Source: a virus
Direction: 5' to 3' (one strand)
Length of the DNA stretch: 48,256 nt
IMG/VR virus record: IMGVR_UViG_3300026518_000015
Coordinates: 1-48,256 of that record
Shown here: positions 9,201 through 16,600 of the stretch, piece by piece
How positions within the stretch are numbered: position 1 is the first letter of the stretch
Layout: every line of letters begins with the position of its first letter
The notes under the pieces: generated by a model
Told to the model about the DNA's origin: nothing
The model's database searches: none
The model's input: the letters and a program-made list of their open reading frames with translations, nothing else
Made by a program: the position numbers and the translations under genes

Positions 9201-10451
9201 TGGTGATGGTTTATTAAGTATAGCATTAACATCACTAACCATTTTATCATACTTCTTCTTATCTATCTGTTTATTTATATATAGCTCTTCGATATTAGCT
9301 ATGGTCTCTTCTTCTAAAGTAGCTTTACCTGTTATTAAATCTTTCTTAGTACTATATTTATTAACATAAGTATCAGTGACCCTTATGTCAGTTTCAGGTA
9401 TGTCTATATCTTCTATAGTATCTTCTATAATTTCTTCTTCTTCATCGGCTACTACATTACTACTCTCTATATCTTCTTTTAATTTACGCATTACTACAGC
9501 ATCATCTATTTCATCTACTTCATTTTCAGAATCATCATTATCTGTATTAGATTTAGTTACTATATCTTTTAAGTATATATAAAATAATTTAATCAACTCT
9601 TCTTTCTCTATCTTACTAACATCACTAGTTATATCTTCATAGCTTTTAGAAAAACTTAATAATTTATTTAAGTTTAATATAGTTACTTTATTATTATATG
9701 TTAATAATAAGTCTATATCTTTTAACATCTCTGTATTATCTAAAAGTCCTTTAAGGTTAGATTTTTCTAATGTATCATTATCTAATAATCTAAATAAGTC
9801 TAATAATAGCTTATGTTTGTTATTAAAAAATAATTGCATATATTTTAAAGTAACGTCTTCGTTAATGTATTTCTTAATAATACTTAAATCAAATATTTGG
9901 TTAGGTATCTCTATAACTAACGTTTGACTTATATTAAACTTATTTCTTTTATTATGCTTTATTCTATCATATACATTTTTTATAGTATCCACTAACGTAG
10001 TAACCGCATTAACATATTTATAATAAGGAGTATATGGATTCTCTAAGTATCTATAGTGTTTATTAATCTCACTGTAGTTTATTATTAGATTAGTATCTTT
10101 AAGTACTTTAGTATCTCTATCTAAAATTATATTATATTTATAACTTAGGATAGTAGGTACTTCTGGATATCTTTTATTTAAATCAGCTACTATGCTCTTC
10201 TCATTAATAACTAACTCTTTTACATTAAATTTAGGATTAGTATATTTTAAAATATTATATATCAATGTCTTATTAGTATCTCTTATTAAACTAGAGCTCT
10301 TTATCGGATATTCTTCATCTGGATTAAATAGATGCGTTATATTATATCTCGGTAAATCTAATAAGTTATTCTCTATGACAACTGGATTAGTAAAACCACT
10401 TTTAAATCTTAATCCAAATTTCTTATAAAACTCTTTATGTTTTAAATGCAT
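6276..10451 (-). CDS. Phage multi-subunit RNA polymerase, beta subunit (without C-terminal region)
   Basis: A 1391-residue protein related to the beta subunit of cellular RNA polymerase. Recognisable segments lie in the C-terminal 500 residues: a GRGKVVVNPYEVWSTVNEDS region followed by the ES/DSSD fork-like stretch, then SKRIATDTKINFVKI, and the catalytic-lysine region reduced to TGDKGIIANM at 1321-1330 (cellular beta has GDKMAGRHGNKGVI). A match to the following proline and DALFSYIGISARI stretch is visible, but the chain ends about 40 residues later. The region that anchors the beta' clamp in bacterial beta is missing, so it may be a separate gene. The N-terminal 550 residues are divergent, with an acidic stretch (EEEEIIEDTIEDIDIPETD). 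A TTGAA motif and AAAAGGAG precede the start. It lies behind beta' and two tiny genes. Confidence 0.88.
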   Translation of the reverse strand: MHLKHKEFYKKFGLRFKSGFTNPVVIENNLLDLPRYNITHLFNPDEEYPIKSSSLIRDTNKTLIYNILKYTNPKFNVKELVINEKSIVADLNKRYPEVPTILSYKYNIILDRDTKVLKDTNLIINYSEINKHYRYLENPYTPYYKYVNAVTTLVDTIKNVYDRIKHNKRNKFNISQTLVIEIPNQIFDLSIIKKYINEDVTLKYMQLFFNNKHKLLLDLFRLLDNDTLEKSNLKGLLDNTEMLKDIDLLLTYNNKVTILNLNKLLSFSKSYEDITSDVSKIEKEELIKLFYIYLKDIVTKSNTDNDDSENEVDEIDDAVVMRKLKEDIESSNVVADEEEEIIEDTIEDIDIPETDIRVTDTYVNKYSTKKDLITGKATLEEETIANIEELYINKQIDKKKYDKMVSDVNAILNKPSPFGGKDKIKDLINIKHEDIDVPNDLRKIYKPVTVFNEEDANDTITAINKKYMKDTYKKDMASVIMGIQKSGIVIKDIEVTTHADILGEYEDYSITISDKGKAPYTIKQKIPKVNEDGVYSMSGNAYLMRKKKYDAPIKKINYNRVSLSSAYGKLFIDKAPYKKMDRGFSFKKELIKLVEEGVVSNLISGTLNAPDLKLPQTYMEIARYTKSFKIKGYTLTFNYMHRHEILDKKYDLNKIEKNGKIFIGFNNKKVPLLMDNDNNVFLYEDKLKPLGNFYEFIGIDANNLKTEYSLIKIYKDYIPMALLLSYYLGITELLKLLKIEYELLEGNKRVSDNDTLVIKFSDSTLVLKPTTSLQKMVIYGLTYDLKSLRTVPYSLLDNKTLFPTLFKTMDYKLVVVNKITAIETLFLDPITANVLKEINEPTTFIPLLIRANELLITDEYLHPTSAKGFLFKGYEVIPEALYRTMAKAIEKKMSEEHFGRGKVVVNPYEVWSTVNEDSASILIDDLNPILFLKQKEDTTYLGAGNGRQKESMSKATREFHKDDIGIISESSKDSSDVGITAYMSANPVLKTVRGDKKDVKELEWVNILSTSAMISPFSTRDDPKRVLYTNIMNSHIVPIADARVFPVRTGYESIIPYRAGPKFVGIAEEDGKVTKVGKHNATITYKTIGKKAYKFNDWTSKEESGTAYVHIMKSNLIENKPIKKGDIIYYDSSFFDIDMFDNTKVLYRPGKIINVAMIESSETNEDAMAISKRIATDTKINFVKIREVTLDKTDNVMNVVNINDEVTNNDALFTISTDMIGDEKLNKETLALMESFIKSTPKAKYNGRIIKIQAFYNCEYDELSKSLQRLVDITEPFMVDSITNKKFSGRVNSSYSVNSKPLDEGKIHIKFFINEEKGMVTGDKGIIANMLKTTITTVVDEPMLTESNDEVDALFSYIGISARIVSSPVLMGTTATLLQEVTKQALELYDN

Positions 10452-10460
10452 AAGAAGCTC

Positions 10461-10490
10461 TCCTTTTATATAGTTTTTTCAAGTGATGTC
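10461..10490 (-). promoter_or_regulatory. TTGAA-type promoter motif (RNAP beta)
   Basis: On the minus strand CACTTGAAAAAACTATATAA (TTGAA at 10482-10478) lies before AAAAGGAG. TTGAA ends 27 nt from the start at 10451. Confidence 0.55.
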
Positions 10491-10506
10491 GTTATATTAA
10501 AATATA

Positions 10507-10543
10507 GATATAGGACCAACAGCCTAAGCCATTAGTCTATATC
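10507..10543 (-). terminator. Possible hairpin terminator
   Basis: GATATAG-GAC and GTC-TATATC arms with one bulged base and an 18-nt loop overlap the end of the 37-residue gene at 10532. The following U-tract is weak. Confidence 0.5.
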
Positions 10544-10645
10544 ATTATCTTCATTTTCTTCTTGTACTATTTCATATAGTTCTATATCTAAACTATTACA
10601 TAACTCATACCTATCGTCCTCACTAAGAAGTTCTATATCTTCCAT
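10532..10645 (-). CDS. Tiny acidic protein downstream of beta'
   Basis: A 37-residue, very acidic peptide starting MEDIELLSEDDRYEL and ending NEDNDID. Its ATG overlaps the TGA of the tiny membrane gene before it (TGATG), and GAAAGAG sits just upstream, so translation is probably coupled. It is the third gene of a run beginning with RNA polymerase beta'. A small acidic protein in this position could contact the polymerase or mimic DNA, but that is speculation. Too short for confident gene calling on coding content alone; the overlap is the main support. Confidence 0.55.
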   Translation of the reverse strand: MEDIELLSEDDRYELCNSLDIELYEIVQEENEDNDID

Positions 10646-10743
10646 CAGCTCTTTCTTCTAAAACAATGTATAACTAAAGATATGCCAGTTATTGCTAATA
10701 AAATAGAAAGTAAACTAATGCCAGTTACTGTATTACAAATCAT
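10645..10743 (-). CDS. Tiny single-span membrane protein downstream of beta'
   Basis: A 32-residue peptide: MICNTV, then a 20-residue hydrophobic span (TGISLLSILLAITGISLVIH), then a basic end (CFRRKS). This predicts a single membrane helix with the C-terminus inside by the positive-inside rule. Its ATG overlaps the TGA of beta' (ATGA), and its own TGA overlaps the next start, so three genes are tightly coupled. A tiny membrane peptide made at a fixed ratio to an RNA polymerase subunit is unusual. Function unknown. Confidence 0.6.
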   Translation of the reverse strand: MICNTVTGISLLSILLAITGISLVIHCFRRKS

Positions 10744-12377
10744 TTTGCTAACCCTCCCGTAAAGATATCCATTACTATAGCATTAACATTACTATGTGCG
10801 CTATATATTAATGACCCTGATGGGTCTATAAAGAAATTCCTATTATTCATTTTATCAAATAGTTCTTTTCTAGATTTATCTTCCCATACAAAGTTATAAG
10901 AAACTTTATCGCCATCGAAATCAGCGCCCATTGGTCCTAAATATATATTAGGAACCGCTAATGAACTTAACCATGATGTTCCTATTATGGGATACTCACT
11001 ACACTCTACCTCTTTACATATACCAGGTATAGTTATTTTAACACGTTTACTTTTTAAAGTAGATTTTAAATAAGATTTACTAGGGTTGATGCTACCTAAT
11101 CCAGTTATAGGATATCTAGTAACATAACCTGGATATTTTTCTACTTCGTTAAATATAGCTAAAAAGAAAAGCTCACCATATGTTATAGGTTTTATAAACT
11201 TCTTATCATATGTTTCTGGTAACTCTTCTATATCTTTAATAACTATGATTTCTTTATCATCGTCATATACTAATAATAAATAATTACCATCTATCTCTAT
11301 AGTACTATTTTTAAGGTCATCGTTATATAGTTTATTAATGATATCTTCTAAACCTTCATCAGTAACCCATTTACTTCTTGTTTTCTCACCTATACTTTTA
11401 AAACCTCTTTTAAAACTTTTCTTATCTATTAATAATGCTTTATTAGATTCTATATCAAAAACATCATGCAATAATTTAGTCCTTACGTTAAATATAGTTA
11501 TATCTAATAAACCTTTCATAGATTCGAATAACCCTATGATAGACGTTAATGCATCTGGACGCAATTTATCTTTTACATCATGTACATCAGCTGGTATAGA
11601 CGTTAAAACATTACGAGTACCATACATGATAGTACGCTTAGCCCATTTACCTTGTATATAACCACCTTTACCATCTAGTATATTCTGTAGATATTCATAT
11701 ATCTCATTAGCAACGCGCTGAACCCTGAACTGTACTTGATTAATAATATCACTATCATTAGTATCAGCATTAAATTGTTTAGCGGTTGTAGCTGTAGATA
11801 TCAATTTTCTATATAACGCATTTATCTCATTCTCTAAAGGCTTACCAGACTCAGTTATCATATAGTCCCTTAGACCAGCTGGTAATACTAAATATTTAGT
11901 TATGATAGATTCTTCTAAAGTATATTTCTTAATGAACTCTATAGAGAACTTTCTCTGTATAGAATCAGTCTCTTTAAATTTTATATCGTTATAATGTTTA
12001 AAAAAGAATTTAAAACCTGTCTTACCATCTGATTCGTTAGATAACTCGAAGTCTTTAGTTTTCTCATTGAACACTCCATACTTAGTCCCATTAAGTATAC
12101 CTTTGTATAACGTACTAAGTGAAGTCACCTCTGCATATATTCTAGGATGTAATATCTTAACACCTGTTACTATATGTCCGAAGTTAACCATGCGCTCTTG
12201 ACTACCTACTAATCCGAATATAGTTGTAGAAAATAAACCATCTTTATTAAACTCAGTAGAGTTCTGCTCAAATACATCCCTAGACTTAACTTCAGGTATA
12301 TTATTAAACATATTAGGCTTAGGTACTAATAATGCTATATTAAGTGGATTATCAGATTCATTCATATCATTTTTCAT
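10740..12377 (-). CDS. Phage multi-subunit RNA polymerase, beta' subunit N-terminal part
   Basis: A protein of about 545 residues that matches the N-terminal half of beta'. The catalytic loop, NADFDGD in cellular enzymes, is GADFDGD (Asp at 488, 490 and 492 of the longer reading), so the three Mg-binding Asp residues are kept. Upstream, GKWAKRTIMYGTRNVLTSIP corresponds to the GKRVDYSGRSVI region. The chain stops about 55 residues after the loop, so bridge helix, trigger loop and jaw must come from another gene, as in phiKZ-type split polymerases. ATG at 12383 has only 3 nt after AAGG; ATG at 12377 has better spacing and is preferred. A TTGAA motif precedes it. Its stop overlaps the next start (ATGA). 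Confidence 0.9.
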   Translation of the reverse strand: MKNDMNESDNPLNIALLVPKPNMFNNIPEVKSRDVFEQNSTEFNKDGLFSTTIFGLVGSQERMVNFGHIVTGVKILHPRIYAEVTSLSTLYKGILNGTKYGVFNEKTKDFELSNESDGKTGFKFFFKHYNDIKFKETDSIQRKFSIEFIKKYTLEESIITKYLVLPAGLRDYMITESGKPLENEINALYRKLISTATTAKQFNADTNDSDIINQVQFRVQRVANEIYEYLQNILDGKGGYIQGKWAKRTIMYGTRNVLTSIPADVHDVKDKLRPDALTSIIGLFESMKGLLDITIFNVRTKLLHDVFDIESNKALLIDKKSFKRGFKSIGEKTRSKWVTDEGLEDIINKLYNDDLKNSTIEIDGNYLLLVYDDDKEIIVIKDIEELPETYDKKFIKPITYGELFFLAIFNEVEKYPGYVTRYPITGLGSINPSKSYLKSTLKSKRVKITIPGICKEVECSEYPIIGTSWLSSLAVPNIYLGPMGADFDGDKVSYNFVWEDKSRKELFDKMNNRNFFIDPSGSLIYSAHSNVNAIVMDIFTGGLAK

Positions 12378-12385
12378 ATACATAT

Positions 12386-12412
12386 TCCTTTTTAAGTAAT
12401 TTCAATTTAACG
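12386..12412 (-). promoter_or_regulatory. TTGAA-type promoter motif (RNAP beta')
   Basis: On the minus strand GTTAAATTGAAATTACTT (TTGAA at 12405-12401) precedes AAAAAGG. TTGAA ends 24 nt from the preferred start at 12377. Confidence 0.55.
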
Positions 12413-12438
12413 AATACGTTTAATTAAAAAAAAAAGAA

Positions 12439-12454
12439 GATGCTAAGCTGCATC
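12439..12454 (-). terminator. Hairpin terminator with long U-tract
   Basis: GATGC and GCATC arms with a 6-nt loop, followed on the minus strand by TTCTTTTTTTTTTT. It overlaps the stop of the gene ending at 12443. Confidence 0.75.
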
Positions 12455-12820
12455 CTCTATTTTAAATAACTCATCCCATATTAAACATACCGGATTGTTA
12501 TTATAAGCATATGATTGTGTTAATGGTATCACTACATCTTTTTTCCATATACTAACATCCTCATATCTACTAACTCCACCTATAGCCCACATCCCGAATA
12601 TATCACAAGTTATCTCGAAAGCAGTATTAAAAGTATCTACCACTATCTTATGTTCACTTATACACTCATTAAGTTCATTAACTAACGTCATTAATAAACC
12701 ACCTTCTAAATACTCTACTCTAACACCGCTACCTAAAGGCATTCTTAAAACAATACTTTTAGTAGTTCCATTAGAAGCATTGATATACGATTGATTTTCT
12801 AAAGATTCGATTAAAGTCAT
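12443..12820 (-). CDS. Small unknown protein under a dyad promoter
   Basis: A 125-residue protein that looks alpha/beta (VEYLEGGLLMTLVNELNECI, then FEITCDIFGMWAIGGVSRYED). I do not recognise it. Its start is supported by AAAAGGAAAT, and a well-conserved dyad promoter element ends 30 nt upstream. It is a one-gene unit with its own terminator. Its expression class is shared with the genes at 5745, 26476, 29749 and 47414, none of which looks structural. Confidence 0.72.
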   Translation of the reverse strand: MTLIESLENQSYINASNGTTKSIVLRMPLGSGVRVEYLEGGLLMTLVNELNECISEHKIVVDTFNTAFEITCDIFGMWAIGGVSRYEDVSIWKKDVVIPLTQSYAYNNNPVCLIWDELFKIEDAA

Positions 12821-12849
12821 AACTATTTCCTTTTAAGTTTATTATATAT

Positions 12850-12899
12850 GATACTACCCAAGTATCTATATTAATAATATATCGGTATAATAAAATGGA
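12850..12899 (-). promoter_or_regulatory. Dyad promoter element, copy B
   Basis: GATACTACCCAAGTATC (perfect 6-bp arms, 5-nt centre) at 12850-12866, then TATATTAATAATATATCG and an A/T tail ending in AAAATGGA. It lies 30 nt upstream of the minus-strand start at 12820 and is closely matched to copies C and D. Confidence 0.75.
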
Positions 12900-13136
12900 T
12901 ACTACATACAACAATATTAAAAACAATATATACATAGACACTTAAGCCTATGTATATTTTAATTCATCCATTATCTTACTTATTCTAAAATCAACCATAC
13001 AATATTATCAACTATCTTATTAAAAAAAACATTCAACCCCAATCTTTAATCATTTACTTATCTTATATTATCTTTTATATTTTATATCTATTATATGATA
13101 TTAATATTTAAATATAAAGTTATACTATTGTAAACT

Positions 13137-13161
13137 ATTATCTATTATCTATTATCTATTA
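13137..13161. repeat. Tandem heptamer ATTATCT x3
   Basis: Three exact tandem copies of ATTATCT plus a fourth partial copy, within the most AT-rich part of the non-coding stretch. Confidence 0.7.
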
Positions 13162-13197
13162 ATATTATTTTGTTTAGTTTATTTAACTAAAGGGTTC

Positions 13198-13326
13198 ATG
13201 TTACATTATGTAATACTATTCTCAAGCTTTCATGCAGTATCCACTATACCACGACTAATGACGTTTTCATTAGGGGTAGTATCTGAAACTGAAGAACGTA
13301 GTGATGAAAGTAACCATACTGTTTGA
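13198..13326 (+). CDS. Possible 42-residue peptide in the non-coding stretch
   Basis: An open frame from ATG to TGA encodes MLHYVILFSSFHAVS, then a polar end (SETEERSDESNHTV). An AAAGGG lies directly upstream but with short spacing of about 4 nt. It sits in the G/C-richer segment that ends upstream of the strong plus-strand terminator at 13498. The base composition differs from phage genes, so this may be a chance frame inside a structured RNA. Confidence 0.25.
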   Translation: MLHYVILFSSFHAVSTIPRLMTFSLGVVSETEERSDESNHTV

Positions 13327-13362
13327 ATGATGAGTTATAGTAATGAAATAATAAAGATTAAG

Positions 13363-13377
13363 GAGGGCGAAGCCCTC
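13363..13377. other. GC-rich hairpin in the non-coding stretch
   Basis: GAGGGC-GAA-GCCCTC: a perfect 6-bp GC stem with a tight 3-nt loop. It is the most GC-rich spot for kilobases around. No T-run follows on either strand, so it is more likely part of a folded RNA than a simple terminator. Confidence 0.5.
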
Positions 13378-13497
13378 TATAATAATAATAATAATAATAT
13401 CAATTAATAGATATAAATAAAATAATAATAAACAATAGTATAAGGTTAATAGTAAGCAACTATATAACAGTATAATAATAGACATAATGAATGAAGA

Positions 13498-13531
13498 ATA
13501 TACTACAGTAGTTAAGTCTACTGTAGTATAT
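13498..13531 (+). terminator. Strong plus-strand terminator with no annotated gene before it
   Basis: A 14-bp perfect stem (ATATACTACAGTAG) with a TTAAGT loop, followed on the plus strand by GTTTCTTTTTTTAA. There is no T-run on the minus side. The nearest upstream plus-strand gene is 12 kb away, so it implies a short transcript starting inside the non-coding stretch. Confidence 0.75.
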
Positions 13532-13588
13532 GTTTCTTTTTTTAATATATAGTAAAATATATAGTTAATGATAGTCATATACTACCTA

Positions 13589-13636
13589 TTGTTAATTTGA
13601 AACTATTACTATATATGAATAATAAACTATTAAAGG
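13589..13636 (+). promoter_or_regulatory. TTGAA-type promoter motif (tape measure)
   Basis: GTTAATTTGAAACTATTAC has TTGAA at 13597-13601, 43 nt before the start at 13644. The distance is longer than for other members; AAAGGAG is the ribosome site. Confidence 0.4.
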
Positions 13637-13643
13637 AGATATA

Positions 13644-16600
13644 ATGTCTGATGAAATAGATGACTTCGGCGATATGGATGATATAGAAAGTCTATTAGCA
13701 GAAGGTGATGAGATAGGCGGGATGTCTACAGGAGATAATGGAGATGGTCCTACTGATTCCGTAGTAGATGATGTTAAGACTGCGTTAGACGATTCTTTAA
13801 GTGCTAAAAAGATAGCTAACGCATTTAGTAAATCTATGACTAATGTCATGCCTGGGCATTTGGGAGAACGTATTGATGATGGTACTGATTTTATTTCAGA
13901 TACTATGGATACGTTAGATAAACAAATAAAAACTGTTAAGAAATCAGCAGCTAACACTGTCGGTTCAGTAGCGGATATGCTACCAGAGTCTATGCAATCG
14001 CCTTTATTAGCTGTAAAAGGTTGGTTATCTGAAGATAGTACTAATACTTCTAATAATGAACCTACTGAAGATGAGAAAATAAAAGATGAAGTAAAAAATC
14101 TATTAGGCGGACTTACTAAAGAAAACTTAACTTCTAGTAAAGATGCTGAAGTAGATGCTCTACTAAATAAAAAAGATACAGAGTTATTAGCTAATATAGC
14201 ATATAGTACTAATAGTTTATTAAATTTAAAAATAGATTTAGATAGCGCTTATTATAAAAGAGATTTAGAATTACAAATTAAGCAGACTTTTACATTAGTT
14301 AAGATTCATGATTTATTACAGCGTGATTCAGAAATAAGAACTAAACAATTAGAAGCCTTAGTACATAATACTGCATTACCTGATTTTGCTAAAACTAAAA
14401 GTAGTGAATTTATAAAACAAGCTATGATACATAACGCCATCGGTACTAGTAGTTCCATGTTTAAAAACATGGGTATATTTAAAAAAGCTAGTACTAATAT
14501 AAATAGATTACTAGATGATAAAATATCTGCATTCACTAGTAGCATGGATACCATGAATGGTGCTTTAGAAACCGTTAATGGATTAGACGGTGTTATGTCT
14601 AAATCAGCTTTAGCTATGAGCTTAGGATTAGATGCTGGTATAAGTAATTTATCTGGTAAAGCTTCTAAGAAAATTATGGGTAAAATATTAGCTAATGAAG
14701 GAGGAGTAGACGCTCTTAATGATGCTAATAAGTATACCTCTGATGTTCATATGGGATTTAGAGATTTAGCTAAGAAAGCAGAGAAAGAAGGTTCTTCTAA
14801 AAAACAGAAACTATATGAAGGTCTTTCTACTATATTCGAAAATCCTGTAACCGCTAATAGTAAAACTATATCTGAAGTAGGTAAGCTTAATGACGCTACT
14901 ATTATGGATAATAAACTTAAGAAAACTATAGAAGTAGTTATACCTGGTCTTTTAACTAAAATGTTAGCGGAGTTAACTAGTATTAGAAAAGGTAATTCTG
15001 AAATAGATGAAAAAGATATAGTAACATATAATTTTAATAAAAATAGATTTAATAGTAAAGCAGAAGTATTAAAAGATACTAAAACTAAATTAGAAGATAT
15101 AGGTAAAACAACTGCTACTAATGTAACTGATAAAGATATATTAAAAGTATTATTAGGTAATAATCCTAAACCTGAATATAAAGCAGAAGCATCTAAAGCT
15201 TTATTAAGTTATATACTATCTGGTAAATCAGTATCTCCTTATTATATGTTAGAAGATGGATTTGATAAAGAGTTACCTCCTGGTAAAATAAGAACATTAG
15301 TAAAACATAATTTAGAAAACTTTATTAAGCCTACTAACGATAAAGAGTTAGAAGAGATAACTAAGTTCCAAGATAAACTAGAATCCATACGTGATAATAT
15401 GTCTAACTACTCAGATGTTATTAAAGAAGTACAATTAGCAGGCAATGAAGATGTTCTAGCCGATTTAGGACTTTTAGATAAAGATAATCGTTCTGTTGTA
15501 TCAGCTAGTAATATGTCTAAGACTCATAGCTTATATGCAGATAAGATAATAGATGACCAAGCTGAAAAAGAAGTTGCTAAGAAAGGTAGTTTTTTTAAAG
15601 GTGGATATACTGGTGATGGTGAATCTGATGATGTAGCTGGTATAGTACATAAAGAAGAATTTGTTTTAAATAAGAAAACACTTACTGATTTAATTAGAGA
15701 TGTATCTAAAGGTGATTTTGATTCTATTAAAGATACGGTTAGTAAAATATCTGAGGAAGTAACTAATGAGTCTAAGAACTTTAATTTTAAAGAAGCTAAA
15801 GATGAAATAGAAACTACTTTAAATAATAAGTTCAATACCTTTACTACTAAAGTAACTGATATACTAACGCCTGAAGATGATACTAAAGAAGCGTTAACTA
15901 CTTTAAAAGATAAAGGTTTAGAGAAAACTAAAGAAGCATTTAAATCGGGTAAAGAGTTGGCTAATGAAACTAAGTCAACAGTTGCCTCATATGGTAAAAC
16001 GTTATATGATAAATATGATGGTGATGAGAAGTTAAATGCTCTTAAACAAAATGTTAATGAGCTAGATAATAGATACGGTATATCTGATAAGGCTAATGAG
16101 CTTAATGAGAAATATGATATAACAGGTAAACTTAATACAGGTAAAGCTATACTAGATGAATCTGCTTTATTGTTAAATAACAGTTTATTAACGTTAGCTA
16201 ATAGCGTTAACTCTACTATAAAGAATTTAGATTATGATAAAGTTAAAGATAAGTTAGATAGCTCTTTAGAGAATCTATCAGGTACATTAGAAACTAGTTT
16301 TAATACAGCTAAAGCTACTCTAACTTCTTTTACAACAGGTATGTTCTCTAATATAGGAGAAACAATCAAAGAGTTTAAAGAAAATGATAGTTCTATTTTA
16401 AACACATTAACTAATGAGATGTCTAAGTTAAGTAAAACATTAGGAATAGATACTACTAACTTAACTAAAACCACTAAAGAAGAATTAGAAACTTTATTTA
16501 ATACTATAAAAGGTACTACTAAAAAAGAACTTGATGAAACATTAGAAGATGATGATGATAATAAATCTAAATCAGTTATAGACAATATAAAATCTATAAC

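Larger units (their letters stand above)
12900..13643. other. Long non-coding stretch
   Basis: About 740 bases without a convincing long gene. It is very AT-rich to 13180, with three tandem copies of ATTATCT at 13137-13157. From 13190 to 13380 the composition is richer in G and C, with a 42-codon open frame and a GC hairpin. A run of ATA/AAT repeats follows at 13378-13400, then a strong plus-strand terminator at 13498 and the tape-measure promoter. A short RNA gene or a replication origin would fit; neither is proved. Confidence 0.6.

Noticed and set aside
9148-9582. Ser- and Ile-rich plus-strand frames within the RNA polymerase beta gene and similar frames in other large genes
   Set aside because: They are antisense shadows of well-supported genes, with no ribosome sites.
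13262-13310. Hammerhead-like CTGAAGA and GAAA motifs
   Set aside because: The two core pieces are present by sequence, but no stem II can form between them and no flanking stems match.
13270-13578. A 102-residue minus-strand frame in the non-coding stretch
   Set aside because: It is made mostly of Ile, Leu and Tyr from AT repeats, has no ribosome site, and covers both hairpins and the strong plus-strand terminator. Not a credible gene.
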